From assembly GCF_003259315.1 (NCBI RefSeq), contig NZ_QLLT01000007.1, positions 222,872 through 286,871 of the forward strand: DNA of 64,000 nucleotides, given 5' to 3'. The notes under the pieces were generated by a model. That model did no database searches and was not told the DNA's origin. It saw nothing but the letters and a program-made list of their open reading frames with translations. Positions 33,656 through 42,137 of the stretch are shown in pieces. Position 1 is the stretch's first letter. Every line of letters starts with the position of its first letter. Both the position numbers and the translations under genes were made by a program. The stretch comes from Kitasatospora sp. SolWspMP-SS2h. Its GTDB lineage: Bacteria; Actinomycetota; Actinomycetes; Streptomycetales; Streptomycetaceae.

Positions 33656-34972
33656 TCAGTTGCTGGTCTTGTCGTCGATCAGCTTGGACACGTTCGCCCA
33701 GGCCTTGGCCGGGTCGGTGCCGTGCTCCTCGATGTCGAGGACGCCGTTGTCGGTGATGATCGTCTTCACGTTGCCGTCCTGCTCGCCGATCGGCGCCGGC
33801 TTGATGGACTGCGCGGCGGCGGCGAAGATCTGGCCGGTCGGCGCGTTGTTGAAGTACTCCTGCTTGGCGCCCTGGACGGCGGGCTGCTGCAGGCCGCCGA
33901 CGGTCGAGGGCAGGTTGCCGACCTTGGTGAAGACCTTGGCCTGCTGCTCCGGCGCGGTCAGCCAGGCGGCGAGCGCCGCGGCCTCCTTGGTGTGCTTGCC
34001 GGCCTTCGGGACGGTCAGGAAGGCGCCGCCCCAGTTGGAGGCGACCGGCGGGGCGGCGACGTCCCACTTGCCCTTGCCGGAGTCGCCGGAGTACTTGCTG
34101 ATGATGCCGGTCATCCAGGACGGGCACACCACGGTGGCGAACTTGGCGTTGGCGAACGCGGCGTTCCACGGGTCCTGGAACTGGCGCAGACCGGCGCTGA
34201 TCTTCGCCTGCGAGGCGGCGACCGCGAGGTCCCAGGCGGTCTTCACGCCGGCGCTGGTCTTGTAGACGAGCTTGCCGGAGGCGTCCGAGTACTGCTCGGG
34301 CTGGGCCGACAGCGCGGCGTTGAACAGGCCCGAGGCGGAGTCGGTGAAGAAGGTGCCGGCCGGGGCCTTGGCCTGGTACGCCTTGCCCGCCTCGACGAAC
34401 TTGGACCAGTCGCCCGCCCACAGCTTCGCGACCTCCGCGCGGTCAGTCGGCAGGCCGGCCTGCTGGAACAGGTCGGTGCGGTAGCAGATCGCCATCGGGC
34501 CGATGTCGGTGCCCAGACCGATCAGCGAGCCGGACGGGGTGGTGGCCTGCTTCGACTTCCAGTCCAGCCAGTTGGCCGGGTTGACGCCCTCGGTCTTGCC
34601 GAGGTCGACGAACTTGTCGCCCAGCGTGTTGGTGGCCTGCGCGATGTAGCCGACCTCGACCGCCTGGATGTCGGCCAGGCCGCTGCCCGAGGCCAGGTGG
34701 GTGGTCAGCGCGTCCCAGTACTTCTGGCCGTCCTGGACGGTGTCGTACTTGATGGTGATGTTCGGGTGCGCGGCCATGTACTCGTCGTACAGGCCGGCCT
34801 CCACGTAGCCGAAGGTGCCGAAGTCGCCGACGTTGAGGGTGATCTTCCCGCTGGCGTCGGTGGAGCCGCCCTTGTCCGAGCTCGACGAGCAGGCCGTGAG
34901 CAGCAGGGTGGACGCAGCGAGCACGGCGGTGGCGGCGACGGCTGCCCTGCGGGGGCGGGAGGTGGTGCGCAT
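33656..34972 (-). CDS. cebE: Cello-oligosaccharide-binding lipoprotein CebE
   Basis: A 438-aa extracellular solute-binding protein anchored by lipid. The signal peptide ends in the lipobox LLTACSSSSD. The mature part has the family-1 binding-protein pattern (TLNVGDFGTFGYVE, GLADIQAVEVGYIAQ, GVKTAWDLAVAASQ). It captures cellobiose or cellotriose and delivers them to CebFG. The ATG at 34972 has a strong AAAGGAG site. Transcription should start near the perfect CebR palindrome about 180 bp upstream, giving a leader that includes an 11-bp tandem repeat. Confidence 0.94.
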   Translation of the reverse strand: MRTTSRPRRAAVAATAVLAASTLLLTACSSSSDKGGSTDASGKITLNVGDFGTFGYVEAGLYDEYMAAHPNITIKYDTVQDGQKYWDALTTHLASGSGLADIQAVEVGYIAQATNTLGDKFVDLGKTEGVNPANWLDWKSKQATTPSGSLIGLGTDIGPMAICYRTDLFQQAGLPTDRAEVAKLWAGDWSKFVEAGKAYQAKAPAGTFFTDSASGLFNAALSAQPEQYSDASGKLVYKTSAGVKTAWDLAVAASQAKISAGLRQFQDPWNAAFANAKFATVVCPSWMTGIISKYSGDSGKGKWDVAAPPVASNWGGAFLTVPKAGKHTKEAAALAAWLTAPEQQAKVFTKVGNLPSTVGGLQQPAVQGAKQEYFNNAPTGQIFAAAAQSIKPAPIGEQDGNVKTIITDNGVLDIEEHGTDPAKAWANVSKLIDDKTSN

Positions 34973-35022
34973 GGGGGCGAACTCCTTTGTCCGGGTGTCT
35001 TCCGTGGGTGTGGCGTGGGTGT

Positions 35023-35088
35023 GACGCGGTTCTGGAGCGGGTGTGACGCGGATCTGATGCGGGTCTGACGCCGGTCTGACGCGGGTCT
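35023..35088 (-). repeat. 11-bp tandem repeat in the cebE leader
   Basis: Six consecutive 11-bp units of GACGCGGGTCT type lie between the CebR operator and the cebE start. The 11-bp period equals one DNA turn, so any protein contacting the unit would line up on one face. Confidence 0.8.
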
Positions 35089-35147
35089 GACCGAGCGGGA
35101 AACGAGAGCTTCGCGGGTGTTCTTGGTGCGCCGAATCTTGGCTACAG

Positions 35148-35165
35148 TGTGGGAGCGCTCCCACA
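35148..35165. promoter_or_regulatory. CebR operator in the cebE-cebR divergent region
   Basis: TGTGGGAGCGCTCCCACA is a perfect 18-bp palindrome containing the exact CebR site TGGGAGCGCTCCCA. It lies in the 478-bp gap between cebE and cebR, 176 bp before the cebE start, next to a TACAGT hexamer (35143-35148). It is expected to repress cebEFG until cellobiose or cellotriose releases CebR. Confidence 0.93.
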
Positions 35166-35450
35166 GCTGGCATGCCGGAAGGTTGCTGTGTCGCGGGGGT
35201 GAGTGTCAAGACGTGGTGACATAAACGTTGCCGGAGCGTTTCCACTCCCGTCACCGCCGTCGCCGGCGCTCCCGGGCTCCCGCCCAGGTCGGCCCCGGAC
35301 CGCCCCGGACCGCTCCGGACCGCCCCGGATGGTCGGAAACGCGGCGGGACCGGCCACAATGAACAGTCCGTACGGGCCCGGGCGGGTCCACCGGATCCAT
35401 CCCGTCCGCCCCGTCCGTCCCGTCCGTCCCAGAGACCGAGAGGTGTAGCG

Positions 35451-36515
35451 ATGAGCCCGACCGCACAGCGCCCCGACGCGCTCCATCCGGGCGCCGGCGG
35501 CAGAGCCACCGCGCGCCCCACCCTGGAGGAGGTGGCCGCGCTGGCCGGCGTCGGCCGCGGCACCGTCTCCCGAGTGATCAACGGCTCCCCCCGGGTCAGC
35601 GCCAAGGCCCGCGAAGCCGTCCAGACCGCCATCGCCGAACTCGGCTACGTGCCCAACCGGGCCGCCCGCACCCTGGTCACCTCGCGCACCGACTCGATCG
35701 CGCTGGTCGTGCCCGAGGCCGAGACCAGGCTGTTCTCCGAGCCGTACTTCTCCGACATCATCAGCGGCGTCTCGGCCGAACTCGCCGAGACGGACATGCA
35801 GCTGCTGCTGATCCTGGTCCGCAACCAGCGCGAGCGGGACCGGCTCTCGGCCTACCTGACCGCCCAGCGCGTCGACGGCGTCCTGGTCGTCTCGGTGCAC
35901 CGCGACGACCCGCTGCCCGGGCTGCTGGAGAGCCTGGAGATCCCCTCCGTGCTGGCCGGCCGCCGCAGCGACCTCGAACCGCTCAGCTACGTCCACGCCG
36001 ACAACGCCGGCGGCGCCCGGATGGCCGTGCGCCACCTGCTCCGGCGCGGCTGCACCCGGGTGGCCACCCTCACCGGCCCCCTCGACATGGAGGTCGCCCA
36101 GGCCCGCCTCGGCGGCTACCGCCGGGCCCTGGAGGAGGCCGGCCACGCCTACGACGAGGAACTGGTCGGCCTGGCCGACTTCACCGAGGAGGGCGGCCGG
36201 GTCGCGATGCGCGAACTCCTGGACCGAAAGCCCGAGTTGGACGGCGTGTTCTGCGCCTCCGACGTGATGGCGGCCGGCGCGATGCAGGTGCTGCGGGCCG
36301 CCGGGCGGCGGATCCCCGACGACGTCGCGGTGATCGGCTTCGACGACTCGATCGTGGCCCGGCACACCGACCCGCCGATGACCAGCGTCCGCCAGCCGAT
36401 CGAGGAGATGGGCCGCACCATGGCCCGCCTGCTGCTCGACGAGATCCACGAACGCGGCCGGGCCCGGCGGCAGGTGGTGCTGGCGACCGAGCTGATCGTC
36501 CGCGACTCCGCCTGA
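35451..36515 (+). CDS. cebR: LacI-family repressor CebR
   Basis: A 354-aa LacI-type repressor of cellulose utilisation. The HTH and hinge are TLEEVAALAGVGRGTVSRVI and ELGYVPNRAARTLVT. The periplasmic-binding-fold sensor domain follows, with GVFCASDVMAAGAMQVL and VIGFDDSIVARHTDPPMTSV typical of the family. The ATG at 35451 follows GAGAGGTG. It is divergent from cebEFG-bglC, which carry two copies of its recognition palindrome. In plant-pathogenic streptomycetes CebR also gates toxin production; nothing of that kind is visible here. Confidence 0.95.
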   Translation: MSPTAQRPDALHPGAGGRATARPTLEEVAALAGVGRGTVSRVINGSPRVSAKAREAVQTAIAELGYVPNRAARTLVTSRTDSIALVVPEAETRLFSEPYFSDIISGVSAELAETDMQLLLILVRNQRERDRLSAYLTAQRVDGVLVVSVHRDDPLPGLLESLEIPSVLAGRRSDLEPLSYVHADNAGGARMAVRHLLRRGCTRVATLTGPLDMEVAQARLGGYRRALEEAGHAYDEELVGLADFTEEGGRVAMRELLDRKPELDGVFCASDVMAAGAMQVLRAAGRRIPDDVAVIGFDDSIVARHTDPPMTSVRQPIEEMGRTMARLLLDEIHERGRARRQVVLATELIVRDSA

Positions 36516-36519
36516 CGGC

Positions 36520-36605
36520 GGGGCGGGCTCGGGGGAGGCGGGCTGGGGGTGGGCGTGGGACGCGGGCGTTCCGGGGGCGGGCGTGGGGGCGGGCGTGGGG
36601 CGCGG
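36520..36605 (+). repeat. G-run-rich stretch with quadruplex potential after cebR
   Basis: At least six runs of three or more G separated by 1-7 bases follow the cebR stop, including GGGGGTGGGCGTGGGACGCG at 36545-36564. It fills the gap toward the convergent hotdog-fold gene, with the imperfect repeat GGGCGTGGG. It may act as a terminator or RNA quadruplex; no ordinary hairpin is seen here. Confidence 0.5.
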
Positions 36606-36669
36606 TCTCCCCGCGTGCCGCCCGGGTCGGGGTGTGCGGTCGCCCCGGCCCGGTCGGCCCGCCGGGTGC

Positions 36670-37116
36670 TCAGGAGTTGGGGCGCAGGGTCCAGACGATC
36701 TCCAGCACGCCGGTGACGGCGCCGTCCTCGCGGGTGATCTCCACGGTGATCGGGAACTCGGGGCGCTGTCCCTCGTCCAGCTCGGCGATCACCTCGGCGA
36801 CCGGCCGGCCGAGCGTCGCGGTGGCGGTCACCACGCCGCGGGCGAGCTTCTTGAACGAGATCTCGCCGACCGTCGGCAGCGGCACCGCGCGCCCCAACTG
36901 GTCGCCGAACGCCGCCAGCACGATCGCCCCGCTGGCGGACTCGGCCAGCGTGAACATTGCCCCCGCGTGCGGCCCGCCCACGTGGTTGCGGTACTCCGGC
37001 AGGTCGGGCAGCCGCAGCACGGCCCGCTCCGGGGTGGTCTCCAGGTACTCCAGCTGCAGGGTCTTCACCATCGGGACGGTGGACGTGAGCAGCTCGCCGA
37101 TCGCAGTAGTGGTCAT
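36670..37116 (-). CDS. DUF4442/PaaI-like hotdog-fold thioesterase
   Basis: A 148-aa single hotdog-fold protein of the DUF4442/YiiD-C group. The central HVGGPHAGAMFTLAESASGA supplies the acyl-CoA-site helix. The second half, ISFKKLARGVVTATATLGRP, is also family-like. It probably hydrolyses an acyl-CoA of unknown identity. The ATG at 37116 lacks a ribosome site but is preceded by TAGTAACAT, so a leaderless transcript is possible. It converges on cebR, and its 5' side faces the tRNA-His terminator. Confidence 0.88.
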   Translation of the reverse strand: MTTTAIGELLTSTVPMVKTLQLEYLETTPERAVLRLPDLPEYRNHVGGPHAGAMFTLAESASGAIVLAAFGDQLGRAVPLPTVGEISFKKLARGVVTATATLGRPVAEVIAELDEGQRPEFPITVEITREDGAVTGVLEIVWTLRPNS

Positions 37117-37268
37117 GCCGCGATGTTACTAGCGGGTAGTTTGGCCGTCCATGCCCGGTCGGCGGCCCCCTCCCGCCGCGCGGCACCGACCGCTCCGACC
37201 GGTGCGCCCCCGTCCCGAATCGCCGCCGCCGCCGCCGCAGCCGTTTCGGCGTTTCGGTGTGCCGGCCT

Positions 37269-37292
37269 ACCGGCTTACCGGCTTACCGGCTT
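37269..37292 (+). repeat. Triple 8-bp repeat
   Basis: ACCGGCTT occurs three times in tandem, followed by a diverged ACTGGCGT. It lies in the gap between the hotdog gene and the tRNA-His terminator. No function is apparent. Confidence 0.75.
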
Positions 37293-37315
37293 ACTGGCGT
37301 TCCGAGCGGGAACGA

Positions 37316-37351
37316 CGAAGGCCCCGGTCGATTCCTCGACCGGGGCCTTCG
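37316..37351 (-). terminator. Terminator of tRNA-His
   Basis: CGAAGGCCCCGGTCGA and TCGACCGGGGCCTTCG are a perfect 16-bp stem with loop TTCC, directly past the tRNA 3' end on its strand. Confidence 0.9.
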
Positions 37352-37356
37352 TGTGA

Positions 37357-37433
37357 TGGGGTGAGTGACGGGACTCGAACCCGCGGCCACCTGGACCACA
37401 ACCAGGTGCTCTACCAACTGAGCTACACCCACC
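37357..37433 (-). tRNA. tRNA-His (anticodon GTG)
   Basis: The minus strand reads GTGGGTG acceptor, TAGCTCAGTTGGTAGAGC D-arm, ACCTGGTTGTGGTCCAGGT anticodon arm with GTG, GGTTCGAGTCC T-arm, then CACTCAC. The discriminator is C and an extra G precedes position 1, as required for His tRNA. CCA is encoded (37357-37359). Confidence 0.97.
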
Positions 37434-37546
37434 ATCTGTCAGGTGCTTTCCCGCTCTCGCGTTCCCGCTCCGACAGGAAGAACTCTACAGGATGCGGAGG
37501 GATGCTCGCGCCAGGGTTTCCCCGACCGATCGGACCGGTCCGCTGG

Positions 37547-38149
37547 TCAGGTGGTGGGCACCTGGTGGCGGGCGGCGATCTCCCGCGCGGTGTCGCTGTC
37601 CGGGCCGGGCTGCGGGACGAACACCGCCTCGCGGTAGTAGCGGAGTTCGGCGATCGACTCGCGGATGTCGGCCAGCGCGCGGTGGCTGCCGCCCTTCTGC
37701 GGGCTGTTGTAGTAGGCGCGCGGGTACCAGCGGCGGGCCAGCTCCTTGATCGAGGAGACGTCCACGATCCGGTAGTGCAGGTGCCCTTCCAACTCGGGCA
37801 TGTCCCGGGCCAGGAAGCCGCGGTCGGTGGCCACCGAGTTCCCGCACAGCGGGGTCTTGCCGGCCTCCGGGACGTGCGCGCGGACGTAGGCCAGCACCTG
37901 CTCCTGGGCCTCGGCCATGGTCAGACCGTCCGCGAGCTCGTCGAGCAGGCCCGAGGAGGTGTGCATCTGCCGCACCACCTCGGGCATGCTCGCCAACGCC
38001 TCGGCGGGCGGGCGGATGATCACATCCACGCCTTCGCCGAGCACGTTCAGCTCGGAGTCGGTCACCAGGGCGGCGACCTCGATCAGGGCGTCCCGATCGA
38101 GGTCGAGGCCGGTCATCTCACAGTCGATCCATACCAGACGGTCATTCAC
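37547..38149 (-). CDS. orn: Oligoribonuclease
   Basis: A 200-aa DEDDh 3'-5' exoribonuclease that degrades di- to penta-nucleotides, including pGpG from c-di-GMP turnover. The first catalytic pair is in [10 protein letters not shown] (D8, E10), and the later metal-binding region is in [12 protein letters not shown]. The ATG at 38149 immediately follows adpA on the same strand with a 4-bp gap (38150-38153), so the two may be co-transcribed. orn next to adpA and tRNA-His is a conserved streptomycete arrangement. Confidence 0.97.
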   Translation of the reverse strand: MNDRLVWIDCEMTGLDLDRDALIEVAALVTDSELNVLGEGVDVIIRPPAEALASMPEVVRQMHTSSGLLDELADGLTMAEAQEQVLAYVRAHVPEAGKTPLCGNSVATDRGFLARDMPELEGHLHYRIVDVSSIKELARRWYPRAYYNSPQKGGSHRALADIRESIAELRYYREAVFVPQPGPDSDTAREIAARHQVPTT

Positions 38150-38153
38150 GCCT

Positions 38154-40316
38154 TCACCCTACGGCGCGATCGCGCGCCCCCGACACCGCACGCGCCCCGT
38201 CCGGGGCGAAGTCCGCCGCGTCGCGCGCCCCGCGCTCCGGCTCGGCCTCCGGGCGGTGCGCCGCCTGCCGGCCCCGGGCGCTCGGCTGCTCGCCGGTCGC
38301 GTCCTCCGCGATGGCGTGCTCCACCGGACGGTCCGGGCGCTCCGCCGGACCCGACCCGCGCCCACCCGGGTACGCCGCGCTCGGCCGCACCGGCTGCCCG
38401 GGAGAGGGCTGCGCGTGCGCGTGCGCGGGCGACGACCCCTGCTGGGCGCCGGGGTACGGGCCCCCGGCCTGGCCGGGCTGGCCGCCGCCGTGGCCCGCCT
38501 GACCGCTGTGACCGGGCTGGCTGCTGTAACCGGGCTGACCGGACTGGCCGCCGTGCGCCGCCGGGCCGGTGCCGCGGCCCGCGTACCGGGGGTCGCCCGG
38601 ACGCTCCGCCGAGCGCGCACCGAAGGCGCTCGGCGGCGGACCGGCCTGCGGCGGCACCAGCGGACGCGGACGCTGCTGCCCCGCCGCACCCCCGCCCGGA
38701 CCGGTCGGCCGGCCCAGCGGACCGCCCAACGGACCGCCCGCCGAACCGGCACCGGCCGGAGTCGGCTGACCGTGCGTCACCGGCCCGTGCGCCGGAGCGC
38801 CGTGGACGGCGGGCCCGTGGGACGCCGGGGCGTGCCCGTTCTGGCCCGGGCCGCGCTCGGCCAGGGCGTTGTTCGGGACCACCGGGGCCACCTGACCGCT
38901 GGCGGCCGGGCGGCGGGCCCGGAAGGTGGTCCGGTACGCGGCCGGGGAGACCCCGAGCTGCCGCCGGAAGTGCCCGCGCAGCGCCACCGGCGAGCGGAAG
39001 CCGCAGCGGCGGGCGACGTCGTCCACCGACAGGTCCGAGGTCTCCAGCAGCCGCTGCGCCTGCAGCACCCGCTGGGTGATCAGCCACTGCAGCGGCGCGC
39101 TGCCGGTCAGGGTGCGGAAGCGGCGGTCGAAGGTGCGTCGCGACATGTACGCGCGGGCCGCCAGCACCTCGACGTCGAACTGCTGGTTGAGGTTCTCCAA
39201 CGCCCAGGTGACCACCTCGGCCAGCGGGTCGTTGCCGATCTCCTCAGGTAAAGACTGATCGATGTACTGGGCCTGACCTCCGCCGCCGCGGCGGTTCGGC
39301 ACCACCAGCCGGCGGGCCAGCGCGTTGGCGGCCTCGGCGCCGTGGTCGCTGCGGACCACGTGCAGACAGAGGTCGATGCCGGCCGCGGTGCCCGCGGAGG
39401 TGAGGACGTCGCCGTCGTCCACGAACAGCTCGCGCGGGTCGACGTGGACCCGCGGGTAGCGCTTCGCCAGCGTCGGCGCGTACATCCAGTGGGTGGTCGC
39501 CGGGCGGCCGTCCAGCAGCCCGGCGGCGGCCAGCACGAAGGCGCCGGTGCACAGGCCGATGATCCGGGCGCCCTCGTGGTGGGCCTTGCGCAGCGCGGCG
39601 ATCGCCTCGACCGGCGGCGGCTGCGAGATCGACCGCCAAGCTGGAACCACGATGGTGCCCGCCCGGGACAGTGCCTCCAGCCCGTACGGGGCGGTCAGCG
39701 TCAGGCCGCCGGTGGTGGTCAGCGGGCCCTCCTCGCCGGCGCACACCAGCAGGCGGTAGCGGGGGACGCCGGCGTCCTGCCGGTCCACGCCGAAGACCGA
39801 CAGCGGGATCGAGCTCTCGAAGATCGGCGCCCCGCTGAACAGCAGCACCGCCACCGTCTCGCGCCGCCGCCGTCCGGCCAGCTTGCGCGGGGAGGAGAGC
39901 AGACCGGGACCGGCGAGCACGTCCGGCGCACCGCCCGCGCCCGCGCCGCCCGCGCCGCCCGCCGTCGCGGTGGCCGCACCGCCGTGAGCGCCATGGGAGT
40001 TGTGGGAGCTGTGGGCGGCGTGGCCGCCCGGGGTGAGACCGCCGTGGCCGGAGGCCGCCTGCACGGGGGACTGGGTCGCGGCGTGCTGAGCGCCCGTCAC
40101 CGCTCCCGGACCGCCTTGGAGCTGGCCGCCGTTCGGGCCACCGGTGCCGGTGCCGGTGCCGATACCGGTTCCGGAGCCGTGGCCACCGCCGGGGTTGCCA
40201 CCCAGCGAACCGGTCGACGCGCCACCGAACTTGCCGAGTCTCGCCGTGCCACCGGGATGGGACGACGGCTGGCGGCCGCTTTCAGGACCCGCGTCGCTCC
40301 TGCTCACCCTGCTCAA
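38154..40316 (-). CDS. adpA: Developmental regulator AdpA, with long N- and C-terminal extensions
   Basis: AraC-family master regulator of morphological development and secondary metabolism. The DJ-1/PfpI-like dimerisation domain (about 150-330, [20 protein letters not shown]) and the two-HTH AraC domain (about 370-470, [40 protein letters not shown]) are almost identical to AdpA as remembered from other species. A TTA leucine codon (residue 356) lies between the domains, where other adpA genes carry theirs. This version is 720 aa against roughly 400 usual: about 145 Gly/His-rich residues precede the core and about 230 Pro/Gly/His-rich residues follow. The TTG at 40316 has GGAG upstream; a GTG at 40307 or a shorter product from GTG 39920 are alternatives. 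Confidence 0.9.
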   Translation of the reverse strand: MSRVSRSDAGPESGRQPSSHPGGTARLGKFGGASTGSLGGNPGGGHGSGTGIGTGTGTGGPNGGQLQGGPGAVTGAQHAATQSPVQAASGHGGLTPGGHAAHSSHNSHGAHGGAATATAGGAGGAGAGGAPDVLAGPGLLSSPRKLAGRRRRETVAVLLFSGAPIFESSIPLSVFGVDRQDAGVPRYRLLVCAGEEGPLTTTGGLTLTAPYGLEALSRAGTIVVPAWRSISQPPPVEAIAALRKAHHEGARIIGLCTGAFVLAAAGLLDGRPATTHWMYAPTLAKRYPRVHVDPRELFVDDGDVLTSAGTAAGIDLCLHVVRSDHGAEAANALARRLVVPNRRGGGGQAQYIDQSLPEEIGNDPLAEVVTWALENLNQQFDVEVLAARAYMSRRTFDRRFRTLTGSAPLQWLITQRVLQAQRLLETSDLSVDDVARRCGFRSPVALRGHFRRQLGVSPAAYRTTFRARRPAASGQVAPVVPNNALAERGPGQNGHAPASHGPAVHGAPAHGPVTHGQPTPAGAGSAGGPLGGPLGRPTGPGGGAAGQQRPRPLVPPQAGPPPSAFGARSAERPGDPRYAGRGTGPAAHGGQSGQPGYSSQPGHSGQAGHGGGQPGQAGGPYPGAQQGSSPAHAHAQPSPGQPVRPSAAYPGGRGSGPAERPDRPVEHAIAEDATGEQPSARGRQAAHRPEAEPERGARDAADFAPDGARAVSGARDRAVG
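39249..39251 (-). promoter_or_regulatory. TTA codon in adpA (bldA-dependent translation)
   Basis: The minus strand reads CAG TCT TTA CCT GAG at the junction of sensor and DNA-binding domains. TTA is very rare in such GC-rich genomes and needs the bldA tRNA, so AdpA translation should depend on bldA as in other streptomycetes. Confidence 0.9.
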
Positions 40317-41120
40317 GGCGCTCCAGCCCCCTCGGTGGTGTGGTGGTCTCGGCTGCCGCTCTGCGAGCCAAGATCGAATCTACTTGGTGGACCGTTGCCG
40401 TTGTGACAAGTTCACCATCCGACGCTATGTCGACATGGCAATTTGGCGTGAAGCATTCGATCACGAAGCGTGGCACCCGTCGACCCCGCTGTGAAGGGGG
40501 CGCGAACAACCGTGGCCGGTTGTCGCACGACCTGTCGGCGATTCACCCGTCGACGGTGCACCCACCGCCCGCTGTGTGCTGCGGATTTGCCCGAACAGCA
40601 GGGCAGTGAGGCAAGTTGGCCGAAAACGTACGGTTCAAATCGGGGGCGTGAAACCGTCTTCCACGCGCCACAGCGCACACCTGAGCCATGATCTCCGCGC
40701 CCCGTCAGCCCCCCGGCCCAACCCGAACCGGCCACTCCCGAACGCCTCTCACCTCACACTCCGTCACTTGAACCCCTCTGTTCCGCTTGCGCCCCACTGG
40801 CACCACGACCCCCACCCGCCCCGGCCGCCCCGTCGCTTCCTCGCCGCCCCGAAACCCCGGGCCCGTCGACCCGGACGCCGCACATTCGTCCGAATCCAAT
40901 CCCTCCCGAGGCGGTCACGCGCGCCACGCAGCCACGCCCCGGCGGCACCCCGCCATCACCCCGCCCAGCCTCCGCTGCCGCCGAGCCGCCCCTCCGCACC
41001 GCTCACCCGACCCCCGCGCCCGCAGACCGGCACCGGCGTCGCCCCGGCCCGCCCCGAAGCCCCCGGACCGTCGAACCGGCGCACCGACTCCACCCAGCCC
41101 CATCCGGGTCCGACGTCAGG
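40317..41120. other. 804-bp gene-free region: adpA upstream region and C-rich tract
   Basis: No convincing gene is present. 40330-40670 is comparatively AT-rich and holds the probable adpA promoter (adpA runs leftward). TGGCGTGAAG (40444-40453) and TGGCCGGTTG (40514-40523) each match 9 of 10 positions of the AdpA consensus TGGCSNGWWY, consistent with autoregulation but short enough to occur by chance. From about 40690 to 41110 the plus strand is strikingly C-rich and G-poor, with open frames that look like composition artefacts rather than coding. Confidence 0.55.
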
Positions 41121-42137
41121 TCAGCTCGCGGCGGTCGCGGTGTCGTTCCAACGGACCTGGGCGACGGCGGCCGAGGTCGGAGCCGGAGCGGACTCGATCG
41201 GCATGAGCGCTACGGCCTTCGTCCGCAGGACCGGCTGGGCGAGCGGTGCGCCCGAGGCTGCCGGGGCGAGTGGAGTGACCGGGACGAGCGGCGACTTCGA
41301 CGCGGCCGGAGCGTTCGGGACGCTCGGAATGTTCGAGGTACTCGGACCATGCGGCGTCAACCGGGATGCCGGGATGGCGAGTTGGCCACGCGACCGCTGA
41401 GGTCGGGCGGGCGTGGCCGCGGCGAACCCCCGCCCGACGAGGGGGTGTTCACCTGCGGTGAGGATCACCCGCACCGCCTCCGGAAGGCTCGGCGCGCTGA
41501 CCGTCGGACGGTAGGCCCGCTCCGCCCACGGCCGACCGTGGTGCAGCCACGCGCTGCGCAGCCCCGTCGCCTCCGCCCCCGCGATGTCGGCCGGACCGTA
41601 GTCGCCGACCATCCAGGTCTGCGCCTTCCAGTCCCCGGCCGGCCGGAAGCCGCACCGCCGCGCCGCAACCTCGAAGATCAACGGGTCCGGCTTGAGGCAG
41701 CGGGCCTCCTCCGAGATCACCCACCCGTCCACCAGCGAGGCGAGCCCGGTCAGCCGGATCTTCTCCAGCTGGGGCAGCGTCCCGCCGTTGCTGACGATCC
41801 CCAGCGTCCACCCCGCCTCGCGCGCCTCCCGGAGCGCCGCGACGTGTGAATCCGGGCACTGGATGTGGGAGTTGACGCCCTTCCGGTAGTGCGCGAGCAA
41901 CGAGTCGACCGACCGGTCGATGCCGTAGCGGCGCTTCGCCGCACCCAGTACGGTGCTGCGCGGTACGTAGCCGCTGCCGTCGAGCATGACCAGCCAGTCG
42001 AGGTCTCCGGCTGGCAGTCCGTTCTCGGCGAGGAAGCCCTCCGCCCACGCTCTGAACGCGGCGTCCCTGGGCAGCAGGGTGTTGTCGAGGTCGAGCAGGA
42101 GCAGCGGCATGCCGAGCATGCTGCCAGCGGCCAGCAT
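41121..42137 (-). CDS. HAD-superfamily hydrolase with a low-complexity tail
   Basis: A 338-aa HAD phosphatase. Motif I is LLLLDLDNTLLPRD, motif II is GIVSNGGTLPQLEKI, motif III lies around the Lys in ARCLKPDPLIFEVA, and motif IV is TWMVGDYGPADIAGAEATGL. The HAD core ends near residue 240. A tail of about 95 Ser/Ala/Pro-rich residues follows (SAPAPTSAAVAQVRWNDTAT) and is unusual. Starts are possible at 42137, 42119 or 42110; none has a clear ribosome site. The substrate is unknown. An AT-rich promoter region with a perfect 12-bp palindrome lies just upstream. Confidence 0.88.
   Translation of the reverse strand: MLAAGSMLGMPLLLLDLDNTLLPRDAAFRAWAEGFLAENGLPAGDLDWLVMLDGSGYVPRSTVLGAAKRRYGIDRSVDSLLAHYRKGVNSHIQCPDSHVAALREAREAGWTLGIVSNGGTLPQLEKIRLTGLASLVDGWVISEEARCLKPDPLIFEVAARRCGFRPAGDWKAQTWMVGDYGPADIAGAEATGLRSAWLHHGRPWAERAYRPTVSAPSLPEAVRVILTAGEHPLVGRGFAAATPARPQRSRGQLAIPASRLTPHGPSTSNIPSVPNAPAASKSPLVPVTPLAPAASGAPLAQPVLRTKAVALMPIESAPAPTSAAVAQVRWNDTATAAS

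Noticed and set aside
40444..40523. AdpA binding sites as separate firm features
   Set aside because: Two 9/10 matches to a degenerate 10-bp consensus are expected often by chance; mentioned only within the intergenic entry.
40576..41400. 275-codon plus-strand Pro/Arg frame upstream of adpA
   Set aside because: It is produced by the C-rich tract and continues antisense to the HAD gene; no ribosome site or domain.
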